Assembly: GCA_017608385.1 (NCBI GenBank)
Contig: JAFCFZ010000001.1
Coordinates: 72,734-116,755, forward strand
Length of the DNA: 44,022 nt
Source of the DNA: Candidatus Parvarchaeota archaeon
GTDB lineage: Archaea; Nanobdellota; Nanobdellia; B33-G15
Direction: 5' to 3'
Part shown: one piece after another, positions 25,979-35,805 of the stretch
Position numbering within the stretch: position 1 is the first letter of the stretch
Layout: each line of letters begins with the position of its first letter
Position numbers and translations under genes: made by a program
Notes under the pieces: model-generated
The model's database searches: none
Seen by the model: the letters and a program-made list of their open reading frames with translations, nothing else
What the model was told of the DNA's origin: nothing

Positions 25979-26743
25979 TTATTTGATAGCCTTTGCAATA
26001 ATTAGTGAAGATAATCTTGATGTTTTTGCAAATAGGCTTTCAATTTTTCTCACAAAAAAAACTAATGTTTTATTTTTTCTTGAATTATTTGGATTAGCTG
26101 GATGTAAAGGCACTCCTTTTATTTTTTCAACATGAAATCCAAAGGTTTTCAAAAGTTTTGAAAGAGAATACCGATTGAATACCCTCACATGTCCTGTGTT
26201 ATAGATTTCTTCAAACCTATCACTAAAGGGAGTAAAAATAAGATTTGGCGCTGCTTCAATCCAAATAGGCATTTTTCCAAAAAGAACTAAAAGTCTATTG
26301 TAATAACAATTAATATTAGGAGTTGAAACTAAGAAAATTCCTCCTTTTTTCAAAACTCTGTAAGCTTCCTGAACAAATTTTTCTGTATCATATAAATGCT
26401 CAATTATATCTCCTGCAATCACAACATCAAAGAAATTGTTTTTATATGGCCATTTTTTTCCTTCAAGATTAAACTTTTTTGTTATAATTCCGTTCTTTTT
26501 TGCAGTTTTAAGTGCCTTATTTGAAATATCTAACCCATGAACTTCTGAGTTGAATTTTTCCTTGATAAGTTTACCAAGAAATCCATCTCCACAACCAACA
26601 TCTAATATTTTTTTATGTTGTTTGTTTATCATTGAAATTAACATTTTATTTTTTGTTTTGAAGAGAATTTTATGTTCTTTTATACGCTTTTCATCAGAGA
26701 AGATGTGATCATATATTTCTTTATTGTGTTTAGAGATACTCAT
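25979..26743 (-). CDS. SAM-dependent methyltransferase
   Basis: 254 residues with a class I Rossmann methyltransferase core. Motif I is ILDVGCGDGFLGKLI (~residues 40-54), followed by VHGLDIS (acidic motif II), FDVVIAGDIIEHLYD and VLKKGGIFLVSTPN. This is the Methyltransf_11/UbiE-like pattern. The C-terminal region (NRYSLSKLLKTFGFHVEKIKG) is typical of family members acting on small molecules, lipids or glycans. The substrate is not deducible. It is convergent with tRNA-Ile (gap 7 bases) and divergent from tRNA-Glu. Confidence 0.88.
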   Translation of the reverse strand: MSISKHNKEIYDHIFSDEKRIKEHKILFKTKNKMLISMINKQHKKILDVGCGDGFLGKLIKEKFNSEVHGLDISNKALKTAKKNGIITKKFNLEGKKWPYKNNFFDVVIAGDIIEHLYDTEKFVQEAYRVLKKGGIFLVSTPNINCYYNRLLVLFGKMPIWIEAAPNLIFTPFSDRFEEIYNTGHVRVFNRYSLSKLLKTFGFHVEKIKGVPLHPANPNNSRKNKTLVFFVRKIESLFAKTSRLSSLIIAKAIK

Positions 26744-26826
26744 AGATTAAATTTATCTTCTTTGTTTAAATTTTTATTTATAAAAACAGTAAATATTAAA
26801 AGAGAGTTGATCTTCTCGATTCTTAA

Positions 26827-26901
26827 GCTTCTGTCGTCTAGTCCGGTCAAGGATATTGGCCTTTCGAGCCAAGGACCCGGGTTCAAATCCCGGCAGGAGC
26901 A
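26827..26901 (+). tRNA. tRNA-Glu(TTC)
   Basis: Acceptor GCTTCTG/CAGGAGC (one T-G pair), discriminator A; anticodon stem TTGGC/GCCAA with loop CTTTCGA, anticodon TTC at 26863-26865; T arm CCGGG/CCCGG. No intron. It ends two bases before the ATG of the exonuclease III gene. Confidence 0.95.
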
Positions 26902-26903
26902 TT

Positions 26904-27668
26904 ATGAATCTTATTTCCTGGAATTTGAATGGAATAAAATCAACTATGGGATATGGATTAATTGATTTTGTAAAAAAGGATAATGCTGATGTCTATTGTT
27001 TTCAAGAAGTTAAATCAAATCCAGAAGATGCAAATTTAGAAATGATTCCTTTAGGTTACAAATCATATTGGTTTCCTGCTGAAAAAAAAGGATATGCAGG
27101 AGTAATGGCTTATTCAAAAATAGAACCATTGTCAATTATCAAAGGACTAGGAAGAGAAGAATTTGATAAAGAAGGAAGAGTTCTCACTTTAGAATTTGAG
27201 AATTTCTTTTTAGTTAATGCTTATTTCCCACACTCCCAAAGGGAATTAAAAAGAATTGATTTCAAATTAAATTTCAATAAAACTTTTCTTAAGTTCTGTG
27301 AAAAACTAAGAAAGAAAAAACCAGTTGTTATTGCTTCAGATTTTAATGTAGCTCACAAAGAAATAGATCTAAAAAATCCGAAATCTAACAGAAAAAATGC
27401 AGGATTTACTGATCAAGAAAGAGAGTGGTTTGAATATTTCCTAAATAAAGGTTATGTGGACATATTCAGAGAATTTGAAAAGGAAGGAGGACACTACACT
27501 TGGTGGTCTAATCGTTTTAAAGCAAGAGAGAGGAATATAGGATGGAGGGTGGATTATTTTATTGTCTCAAGCGAATTTCTAAAAAATGTAAAAAAAAGTG
27601 AGATTTTACCAGATATTTTTGGTTCTGATCATTGTCCTATTAGATTAGTGCTCTCGAAATCTATTTAA
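26904..27668 (+). CDS. xth: Exonuclease III / AP endonuclease
   Basis: 254 residues. The EEP-family motifs are all present: LISWNLNGIKS, CFQEVKSNPED (catalytic Glu), YFPHSQRE, ASDFNVAHKEIDL (Asp/Asn), RVDYFIVSSEF and GSDHCPIRLVL (His). The protein cuts DNA at abasic sites in base-excision repair. The start is set by homology; an upstream in-frame ATG at 26856 would lie within tRNA-Glu. Only two bases separate it from the tRNA 3' end, so tRNase Z cleavage would leave an almost leaderless mRNA. Confidence 0.95.
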   Translation: MNLISWNLNGIKSTMGYGLIDFVKKDNADVYCFQEVKSNPEDANLEMIPLGYKSYWFPAEKKGYAGVMAYSKIEPLSIIKGLGREEFDKEGRVLTLEFENFFLVNAYFPHSQRELKRIDFKLNFNKTFLKFCEKLRKKKPVVIASDFNVAHKEIDLKNPKSNRKNAGFTDQEREWFEYFLNKGYVDIFREFEKEGGHYTWWSNRFKARERNIGWRVDYFIVSSEFLKNVKKSEILPDIFGSDHCPIRLVLSKSI

Positions 27669-27691
27669 AACGATCCGTGATTCTCAGATAC

Positions 27692-27799
27692 ATGAAGAGA
27701 AGCTCTAGAAATTGGAAAAAAAAGATTACTAAATTTAGGTGGAGTACTAAAAAGAAGAGAATGCAGGAAAGAAAAAGAGCAAGAAAAAGAAGTAAATAA
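27692..27799 (+). CDS. Small basic protein resembling ribosomal protein eL41
   Basis: A 35-codon ORF starts MKRSSRNWKKKITKF and ends KKKRMQERKRARKRSK. More than half the residues are Lys or Arg. The C-terminus (W...KKKRM..RKR...RSK) matches the pattern of eL41, a ~25-residue helical peptide of the archaeal/eukaryotic large subunit. GTGAT (27677-27681), complementary to the 16S 3' end, lies 10 bases before the ATG. It sits 23 bases after xth, in the same direction. The family is so short and biased that chance resemblance cannot be excluded. Confidence 0.6.
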   Translation: MKRSSRNWKKKITKFRWSTKKKRMQERKRARKRSK

Positions 27800-27842
27800 T
27801 CTTAAAGAAACTTATTTTAAATATCACTTATTGTATCCTTTT

Positions 27843-28148
27843 ATGAAAATACTTACTAAAATAGATCCAATCTCAACAGCGAAGATTTTTGCTCTTATCT
27901 GGACAGTTAGTAGTTTTATTATGGGTGTTTTTGTTGTAGGAACAAGCTCATTTCTCTCAGCATTTTCAAACCAATTCTTTACTCAAATGGGATTTGATGT
28001 CTCTGTCTACTTATTATATGGGTGGACAGCAGTGATTACAATGCCAATTATTCAAGGTATAGTTGGTTTTATAATTGGTTTAGTTATAGCTTGGACTTAC
28101 AATTACACTGCCAAATGGGTTGGTGAAATTAAAATAGAATTAAAATAA
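27843..28148 (+). CDS. Small membrane protein, unknown
   Basis: 101 residues from ATG 27843 (MKILTKIDPISTAKIFALIW). The upstream TTG at 27831 is less likely because TTTTAAAT (27815-27822) sits ~25 nt before 27843, fitting a leaderless start. Two strong hydrophobic segments (about 14-38 and 58-86) flank a short loop. It resembles small DUF3566-like archaeal membrane proteins in layout, but the assignment is weak. It precedes tRNA-Leu. Confidence 0.7.
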   Translation: MKILTKIDPISTAKIFALIWTVSSFIMGVFVVGTSSFLSAFSNQFFTQMGFDVSVYLLYGWTAVITMPIIQGIVGFIIGLVIAWTYNYTAKWVGEIKIELK

Positions 28149-28194
28149 ACATTTCGTTAGTTTTTTAATATCTTTGATTATCTTGAAGACTATT

Positions 28195-28278
28195 GCGGGG
28201 GTGCCCGAGTGGCCAAAGGGGCAGGACCGAGGCTCCTGTGGCTTAGTGCCTTCGCGGGTTCGAATCCCGTCTCCCGCA
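28195..28278 (+). tRNA. tRNA-Leu(GAG) with C at position 33
   Basis: Type II tRNA. Acceptor GCGGGGG/CTCCCGC, discriminator A; anticodon stem CAGGA/TCCTG; loop CCGAGGC with anticodon GAG at 28229-28231; long variable arm (GGC...GCC); T arm GCGGG/CCCGT. The base 5' of the anticodon (28228) is C, not the near-universal U33. No intron. A TTTTTTAATAT stretch lies ~28 nt upstream. Confidence 0.92.
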
Positions 28279-28323
28279 TTTCTCAAAAGAAATTATTATT
28301 AATGACTCTTGTATTCAAATATT

Positions 28324-30404
28324 GTGAAAAAGAGTTTTGATATAAGAGGTTTGGATTGTGAATCCTGTGCAAGAAACATTGAAAAGGTTCTTTCAAAAAA
28401 AAATGGTGTTAAAACAATTAGTGTGAGTTATGCTACAAACAAGATACATATAGAATATAATGAAAAAAAAATAGATTTTGATTTCTTATCGAAAGTTGTT
28501 TCTGATATGGGTTATAAAATAATAGAAGGAGAAGAAGATGATGTTAAAAAAACTGATAGAGTCATCCTTTATTTCACACTAATATTCTCCGCTTTTATTA
28601 TAATTTTTGAGAATTTTCTTAGATGGGTACCTAATATCCATTGGGTGATCTTTATTTTAACAACACCCGTTCAATTCATTGCAGGATATAAATTCTATAA
28701 AGGTGCTTTCAATGCTTTAAAAAACAAAACAACCAATATGGACACTTTGATTGCATTGGGTACTAGCACAGCATACTTCTATAGTCTTTTCATATTATTG
28801 TCTGGTGGTGTTGCGGAATATTTTGGAACCTCTGCTGTACTAATCGCTTTTGTTATGTTGGGTAAATATCTAGAGGAAAAAGCAAAGGGTAGAGCAAGTA
28901 GAGTAATTAAAAAATTAATGGATCTTTCACCAAAAAAAGCAACAGTCATAAGGAAAAAGAAAGAATTCTCTATCCCAGTTTCAGAAGTAGAAGTAGGAGA
29001 TATCATCCTTGTTAAGCCAGGAGAACAAATTCCAGTTGATGGAATTGTTAAAGAAGGACATTCTTCAGTAAATGAGGCAATGATAAGTGGAGAATCTATG
29101 CCTGTTGGTAAATATAAAGGAGACAAAGTCACTGCAGCTACAATCAATTTATATGGTTCTTTGAAAATTGAGGCCACCATTATTGGAGAAGGAACAGTTT
29201 TCAATAGAATAATTCAATATATTGAAGAAACACAAACAAAGAAAATACCTATCCAAAGATTTGCAGATAGAATTTCTTCTTATTTTGTTCCGTTTGTTAT
29301 ATTCATTGCATTCATCACCTTTGTTTTATGGTTCTTCTCATCAGGAGACATTAACTCTTCTATTATCAGAACAATATCTGTTTTAGTTATAGCTTGTCCT
29401 TGTGCATTAGGGTTAGCAACACCCACTGCAATTATTGTTGGCGTAGGACTAGGGGTAGAAAATAAAATATTGATAAGAAGAGGAGAAGCAATGGAAAAAG
29501 CACATAAAATAGATGCAGTTGTTTTTGATAAGACAGGAACATTAACAAGAGGTGAATTAGAAGTGGTTAATATCGTTCCTTTCCAAGGATCTTCTGAAAA
29601 AGAAGTATTGAGTTATGCGGCAAGTCTTGAAAAATTTTCAGAACATCCTATTGCCAAAGCAATTGTAAAAAAAATGGGAGATGGAAAACTCCATAAAGTT
29701 AATGATTTCAAAGCATATCCTGGATTAGGAATTAAAGGATATATCAATAGAAAACCTGTTCTTGTTGGAAATGAGACATTTATGATTAAAAATAACATAG
29801 AAATAAAATTGTTTTAGTTGCAGTTAACAGAAAAATATTAGGAGTTGTAGGAATTTCTGATGTTCCAAAACCAAGTGCAAAAAAAACAGTAAAGGAATTG
29901 AAAAAAATGGGTCTTGAAGTTTACATGATCACCGGAGACAATTCAAAAACAGCAAAAGCCATTGCAGATGATGTTGGAATTGATATGGTTATTTCTGATG
30001 TTATGCCTCAAGACAAGGCAAAAAAAATTAAAGAATTGCAAAACAGTGGGATTTCAGTTGCAATGGTTGGAGATGGAATAAATGACTCTCCTGCTCTTGT
30101 TCAATCTAATTTAGGAATTGCTATGAGTAGTGGTACTGATATTACTATTGAGTCTGGTGATTTGATTTTAATGAGGGATGATCCTGAAGATGTAATAAAA
30201 GCAATAAAACTCAGTAAGAAAACAATGAGCAAGGTAAAACAAAACATGTTCTGGGCTCTTTTTTACAATTCACTAGGAATTCCTTTGGCAGCAGGAGTGA
30301 TCTCTTCAATTTGGTTAACTCCTGAAATAGCAGCAGGAGCAATGGCATTGAGTTCGATTTCTGTTGTATTGAATTCTCTTTCTTTAAGAAAAGCTAAGTT
30401 ATAG
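28324..30404 (+). pseudogene. copA: Copper-type P1B ATPase (CopA-like), broken by a frameshift
   Basis: Two adjacent frames make one Cu+-exporting ATPase. The first (28324-29817, GTG start; in-frame TTG at 28309) carries a heavy-metal-associated domain (GLDCESCARNIEKV), membrane segments, VIACPCALGLATP (CPC motif), DKTGTLTRG and SEHPIAKAI. It stops at 29815-29817. From ~29809 another frame continues IVLVAVNRKILGVVGISDV, MITGDNSKTAKAIA, MVGDGINDSPAL and the last two membrane helices, to 30404. Relative to CopA, the ~17-20 residues between NNIEI and KIVLVAVN are absent. A deletion of ~50 bases not divisible by three is therefore likelier than one missed base. Confidence 0.85.
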
Positions 30405-30441
30405 TTATCTTTTAAAAGGATGAACAGGATTAAAACTTCAT

Positions 30442-30516
30442 GGCCGGAATAGGTTAGTTTGGTTAGACTGGGGGCCTGTGGAGCCCTTGACCCGAGTTCG
30501 AATCTCGGTTCCGGCC
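30442..30516 (+). tRNA. tRNA-His(GTG) with encoded G-1
   Basis: Acceptor GCCGGAA/TTCCGGC with a genomically encoded G at -1 (30442) opposite C73 (30516), the identity element of tRNA-His. Anticodon stem GGGGC/GCCCT; loop CTGTGGA, anticodon GTG at 30478-30480; T arm CCGAG/CTCGG. TTTTAAAA at 30410-30417 is ~28 nt upstream. Confidence 0.95.
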
Positions 30517-30574
30517 CTTCCTAAATATTTATATTTCAATCTAACATAGAGAAATTATAATTGGAGGTGTGTCT

Positions 30575-31831
30575 ATGGGTCTTGGTTTAAAAGGAAAACG
30601 TGTAAAATTTGATAAAAAAATAGATGATGTCCCAAAATTTGATGTTAATCTTGGAGATCTTGATACTAAATTAAAGGGAGATATTGATGCTTTTTACCAA
30701 GTTCAATTTAAAAGATTAATAAGAGGAAATAACACACTGAGAAATGGTTTGGTAACTATTGAAGAGATTAAAAAGGAAGATAAAGAATTAATGGGTTCCT
30801 TAGTCAACTTTGTGAAAAAAATAAATGAATATTATCAAAAATTTGGAAATGCTCAAGGAGTTCACAAATGGACTGTGGATTCATTAAATATCTTGAAAGA
30901 TTATTATGATGAAAGACACAAAGAGTTGTTGAAAAGTGGGAAGAATTTAGAAAAAAAGATGGATAGCTTTGATGGTTTTTTGAATGCTATTGAAAAACAA
31001 GAGTCTAATTTTCTAATATCAAGAATTAATAAAATAAAAATGGAACTCAGAGAGAGAGGAGTGACAGATATTGAAAAACATCTTAATGAAATAAGAGTTA
31101 GGATAAGTAAACTAAGAAAAACAGAAATTTCCCCAGAAGAAATAAACAAATTTAAAAAAGACATACCTAGAATAGCAAAACGATCTAAAGATAAAATTCT
31201 AAAGGCAAAAATACCTGCTTCTTTAAGAAAATCCCTTATAAAATTAATTGATGAGATAATTGATGCGTTTACTACTTTTTGGCTATTTAGAGGATTAACA
31301 TCTGCAATTGGGTTTTTATTAGAGGATTTAGCAGATGTTTATATATTGACTTTAGAGGCAAATAAAAGAACAGTAGATAAACATATAGGGAAAGTTAAAG
31401 AACTCCAAGCAAATGATAAAACAATTGTTTTGGTTCAAGGTTATGTAAAAGGACTTCATAACAACTTAAAAAGAGAAATATTGTTTTTAGAACAATTTTC
31501 AAAAATATTGAACATTCTTTCTAGTAAATACAAAAATTATGGTTTCTTACCATATGTTTTGTGGTTGATCAAAGCGGATAATATCAAAGGAGTTAGTGTA
31601 ACAGTAACAAATTCTATAGAAGAAATTACAGAATCAATAGGTGAGATGCTTCAAGGGAAAAATGGACGTTTGGTTTCTGATAAAGCAAGAGAGAAACTTG
31701 CAAAAAATCTTAGGAATTTGCAAAGTGTTGATTTGACAACAAAGATAGCCACGCGTTATATAACAAAATTCGATGTAGAGATGAAAAAAGCTAAGGAAGC
31801 AATGGAAAAAATGGAAAGAAAGGGAGAATAA
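30575..31831 (+). CDS. Long helical/coiled-coil protein, unknown
   Basis: 418 residues from ATG 30575, which has a strong GGAGGTG Shine-Dalgarno at 30563-30569; an in-frame GTG at 30569 is part of that site. The sequence is Lys/Glu-rich and almost wholly alpha-helical, with heptad-like stretches (about 55-185 and 330-415). One moderately hydrophobic stretch lies near residues 225-260 (IDAFTTFWLFRGLTSAIGFLL), possibly amphipathic or membrane-associating. No family is recognised. It lies between tRNA-His and the 16S promoter. Confidence 0.8.
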   Translation: MGLGLKGKRVKFDKKIDDVPKFDVNLGDLDTKLKGDIDAFYQVQFKRLIRGNNTLRNGLVTIEEIKKEDKELMGSLVNFVKKINEYYQKFGNAQGVHKWTVDSLNILKDYYDERHKELLKSGKNLEKKMDSFDGFLNAIEKQESNFLISRINKIKMELRERGVTDIEKHLNEIRVRISKLRKTEISPEEINKFKKDIPRIAKRSKDKILKAKIPASLRKSLIKLIDEIIDAFTTFWLFRGLTSAIGFLLEDLADVYILTLEANKRTVDKHIGKVKELQANDKTIVLVQGYVKGLHNNLKREILFLEQFSKILNILSSKYKNYGFLPYVLWLIKADNIKGVSVTVTNSIEEITESIGEMLQGKNGRLVSDKAREKLAKNLRNLQSVDLTTKIATRYITKFDVEMKKAKEAMEKMERKGE

Positions 31832-31875
31832 AAAAAGTTATACAAATCTAAAATTTTAATTTTTCTTTCCAAAAG

Positions 31876-31886
31876 GTTTATAAGGA
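31876..31886 (+). promoter_or_regulatory. TATA box of the 16S rRNA transcript
   Basis: GGTTTATAAGG, the stable-RNA style BRE/TATA element, is centred near 31881. It predicts a transcript start around 31907 and a ~118-base leader before the processing stem at 32025. Confidence 0.6.
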
Positions 31887-32024
31887 AAATAGAGAATATT
31901 AGTTCTTAGTGCTTTATGCACGTTATATGTCATATATTTTAATGACACCAGAGAGAGGATAATTCCTATTATAGCTGGTTTCATTTCAAATATGACTACA
32001 ATATGTGATAGTGATGCTCAGTAT

Positions 32025-32062
32025 TATTATCAAGAGAGATGGTGAATCCCAATGTGTTCTTT
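32025..32062 (+). other. Pre-16S processing stem, 5' arm (bulge-helix-bulge)
   Basis: It pairs with 33654-33691. Outer helix of 15 bp (TATTATCAAGAGAGA with TCTCTCTTGATAATA), a central helix TGGTG/CACCA, and three-base bulges AAT (5' arm) and TAC (3' arm). The inner helix is 15 bp (CCCAATGTGTTCTTT with AAAGAACACATTGGG). This is the archaeal splicing-endonuclease site that circularises and releases pre-16S. Confidence 0.88.
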
Positions 32063-32066
32063 CAGC

Positions 32067-33625
<1,559 letters not shown>

Positions 33626-33653
33626 AATGTTACAGTATGTAATATTATTATAC

Positions 33654-33691
33654 AAAGAACACATTGGGCACCATACTCTCTCTTGATAATA
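33654..33691 (+). other. Pre-16S processing stem, 3' arm
   Basis: It is the complement of 32025-32062, as described there. It ends shortly before the small ORF at 33710, so that ORF's mRNA would be cut from the pre-rRNA or made from its own start. Confidence 0.88.
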
Positions 33692-33709
33692 GTTCTTAAA
33701 AGTGAATTT

Positions 33710-33946
33710 ATGGAAAATGAAAGAATAACAATAGAAATTTATTTAGGTAGGTTTACAAATGAACTTATCTCAAAAATAGATGATTATAGAGCAAATTTAC
33801 TTGAAAATGATATAATCTCACATAGTTCATACAAAAAGATTGAAAGAGGCATATATATTATTAATTTAAACAAAGATGATTTCACTGAAAAGGTCCAAGA
33901 AGAATTTAAAGATATTCTAGATGGAGTTTCTTACAAAGTAATTTAG
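33710..33946 (+). CDS. Small protein after the 16S gene, unknown
   Basis: 78 residues from ATG 33710 (MENERITIEIYLGRF). Upstream in-frame ATT/ATG-type starts would lie in the rRNA processing stem and are rejected. The composition is normal for this genome, mixed alpha/beta with charged residues. No TATA box stands out at the expected distance, so it may be expressed from the 16S precursor. No family is recognised. Confidence 0.55.
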   Translation: MENERITIEIYLGRFTNELISKIDDYRANLLENDIISHSSYKKIERGIYIINLNKDDFTEKVQEEFKDILDGVSYKVI

Positions 33947-33986
33947 ACATAAAAATACTTTTAAACTGGATTTTTACTCTTAAAAT

Positions 33987-34253
33987 ATGAGTATAGTTGT
34001 TTTATTAGGAAGCGAAAAAAGAAATAAAAATCTGGAAAATTTTATACATAGTATGAATAATGTTAGAGATATATCTATTAGTACAACTCTTTTAGAAAAT
34101 TACGATAAAAAACACTATATTTCATTCATTGATTATTCTAAAATGGACCTAACTTCAATGAAGAAAATAAAAGAGTGGCTTAAAACACATAGTATCATGG
34201 AGTCTGGTCAAGAGTATCCAAAAGAGAATGAGTATGTATTAATTGAAAAATAA
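33987..34253 (+). CDS. Small protein, unknown, with its own promoter
   Basis: 88 residues, starting MSIVVLLGSEKRNKNLENFI. TTTTAAA at 33959-33965 is ~26 nt before the ATG, matching the leaderless pattern seen across the window and supporting a real gene. It looks like a small alpha/beta protein (a hydrophobic strand followed by helices). It ends one base before the convergent prenyl synthase. No family is recognised. Confidence 0.6.
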   Translation: MSIVVLLGSEKRNKNLENFIHSMNNVRDISISTTLLENYDKKHYISFIDYSKMDLTSMKKIKEWLKTHSIMESGQEYPKENEYVLIEK

Positions 34254-34254
34254 A

Positions 34255-35214
34255 CTAGGTCTGTCTTTCTAAGATTAAGTCAACAACTTCAATCAATATC
34301 TTTTTTGCATCTGTTTCTGGAAGATCTTTTATTGAATCTTTAGCCTTTTCTAAATAGGTTTTGGTGATTGCTTCTGCTTTCTTTTTTGCATCTGTTTTAT
34401 TGATTATCTCAATTGCTTTTTCAACATCTGGATTATCTTGAAGGAGTATAGTATATAGGTCTTCACTATCAGCTAAAAGAATAACTATATTTCCTAACTT
34501 ATGTTCTAAAATATCCTTACCTATTTTCTTTCCAAATAGGGCTTCGTCTCCATAAATATCGAGAATGTCGTCAGTTAATTGAAAAGCCATACCAAGATTG
34601 TAACCATATTTTTTAAGAGCTTCTATTTGTTCTTTACTCCCTTCTCCAAGAATTGCTCCCATCTCACAACTAGCTTTGATAAGTTCTGCTGTTTTTTTAG
34701 AGATCATATCATAATAATCATCTAAAGTGATCTTTCCAAATTTATTTTCATTATAAAATGGTTCATCTCTCCCATATTGTTCAAAAAGAACATCTTTCAT
34801 CTCTCCATCTGACAATACTTTTGCTATTCTAGTGAGTATTTCTACAATAGGTTTCCCACACTTATTTGCCGCCTCCACTGCTGCAGACATAAAAACAAAA
34901 TTAACACATTCTGTCCCAGATAGACCATATTTCTTAATTATCGTTGGGTTTCCTCTTCTGATTTCCCCTTTATCAATTATATCATCTACTATCAAAGTAC
35001 AATAATGAAATAATTCAATTGATCCATAAGCATATAATGCATCTCTTTGTTTTCCACCAACTGCTTCACAAGATAAAAGAACCAGATTACCTCTAATTCT
35101 CTTTCCACCAGTAGATATTGCATATTCAGCTATATCCTTCAAAAGATCAGTATCTTCTAGAAGTAGTTCCTTCATCAATTTTTCGGCTTCTTCATTTGGT
35201 TCAGGTAATTTCAT
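34255..35214 (-). CDS. Polyprenyl (geranylgeranyl-type) diphosphate synthase
   Basis: 319-residue trans-isoprenyl synthase that builds the C20-C25 chains of archaeal ether lipids. First Asp-rich motif: LIVDDIIDKGEIRRG. Second: QLTDDILDIYGD. The substrate Lys/Arg region GGKRIRGNL near the N-terminus and the KKTAELIKASCEMGA helix are also present. Chain length cannot be fixed by eye. The ATG at 35214 is 26-27 nt from a palindromic TATA box (35237-35244) that also faces tRNA-Ala. Confidence 0.93.
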   Translation of the reverse strand: MKLPEPNEEAEKLMKELLLEDTDLLKDIAEYAISTGGKRIRGNLVLLSCEAVGGKQRDALYAYGSIELFHYCTLIVDDIIDKGEIRRGNPTIIKKYGLSGTECVNFVFMSAAVEAANKCGKPIVEILTRIAKVLSDGEMKDVLFEQYGRDEPFYNENKFGKITLDDYYDMISKKTAELIKASCEMGAILGEGSKEQIEALKKYGYNLGMAFQLTDDILDIYGDEALFGKKIGKDILEHKLGNIVILLADSEDLYTILLQDNPDVEKAIEIINKTDAKKKAEAITKTYLEKAKDSIKDLPETDAKKILIEVVDLILERQT

Positions 35215-35236
35215 TGAGAAACCGATTAACTTAACA

Positions 35237-35244
35237 TTTATAAA
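35237..35244. promoter_or_regulatory. Symmetric TATA box shared by prenyl synthase and tRNA-Ala
   Basis: TTTATAAA is its own reverse complement. Its centre is 26.5 bases from the prenyl synthase ATG on the minus strand and 27.5 bases from the first base of tRNA-Ala on the plus strand. Both distances match archaeal TATA-to-start spacing. No other TATA-like element lies in the 53-base gap. Confidence 0.7.
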
Positions 35245-35267
35245 ATGATTGGAAATCTAATTGATAT

Positions 35268-35339
35268 GGGCCTGTAGTCTAACGGTAGGACACCTGCCTT
35301 GCACGCAGGAGGCTGAGGGTTCGATTCCCTCCGGGTCCA
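35268..35339 (+). tRNA. tRNA-Ala(TGC)
   Basis: Acceptor GGGCCTG/CGGGTCC with the G3-U70 pair that defines alanine identity, discriminator A; anticodon stem CCTGC/GCAGG with loop CTTGCAC, anticodon TGC at 35300-35302; T arm GAGGG/CCCTC. It lies between 16S and 23S in the same direction, as in euryarchaeal rRNA operons, but with protein genes on each side. Confidence 0.95.
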
Positions 35340-35352
35340 TTAGGTAATTTTT

Positions 35353-35805
35353 ATGCTTAGAGCTGTTGAGTTTGAACTATCTGCAAAAGGATTTGAATTA
35401 GATTTTTCTCTTTCTGAAGTAGGTTATGTTGTACAATTAAAGAAAAAAGATTCTGAACTTATGGGACAAACAATATGGTTTTCAAAAAATGATAAGGAAG
35501 GGATTATTGGGGAGATAAGTTTAATTCAAGCATATAGGGGTAAAGAAAATAAGGGGGTTGCAACAATAACCACAGGTAGTTCATTATTACAAATGTGTGA
35601 AAATTGTGATATTCAAAATGTATACTCTAGTGTTATTTCCAATATTTCTAAGAGAATATTGAAGAATTTTGGTTTACAAGTTGTCAAATATAATAAACTT
35701 TCTTCTACTTGGGTCCTTCAAGGAAGAATAGATCCAGATTTTATTTTGGATAAACTTTACCAAAAAATAGAGAGGATTGATGAGAATTTAGTTTCATTGA
35801 TATGA
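35353..35805 (+). CDS. Small protein, possibly GNAT-like, unknown
   Basis: 150 residues starting 13 bases after tRNA-Ala, with a weak AGGT before the ATG; it may be co-transcribed with the tRNA. Residues ~60-105 (SLIQAYRGKENKGVATITTG ... SSVISNISKRILKNFGLQVV) loosely recall the R-G-K and N...L...GF elements of GNAT acetyltransferases. The N-terminal half does not give clear support. The stop abuts the convergent glycosyltransferase by one base. Confidence 0.65.
   Translation: MLRAVEFELSAKGFELDFSLSEVGYVVQLKKKDSELMGQTIWFSKNDKEGIIGEISLIQAYRGKENKGVATITTGSSLLQMCENCDIQNVYSSVISNISKRILKNFGLQVVKYNKLSSTWVLQGRIDPDFILDKLYQKIERIDENLVSLI

Noticed and set aside
26672-26965. Plus-strand 97-codon ORF running through tRNA-Glu into the xth start
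   Set aside because: It crosses a clear tRNA and is out of frame with xth; no family features.
28324-30404. Programmed ribosomal frameshift rescuing the CopA-like ATPase
   Set aside because: No slippery heptamer or stimulatory structure is evident at the junction and the family alignment shows missing residues, so a deletion is the simpler view.
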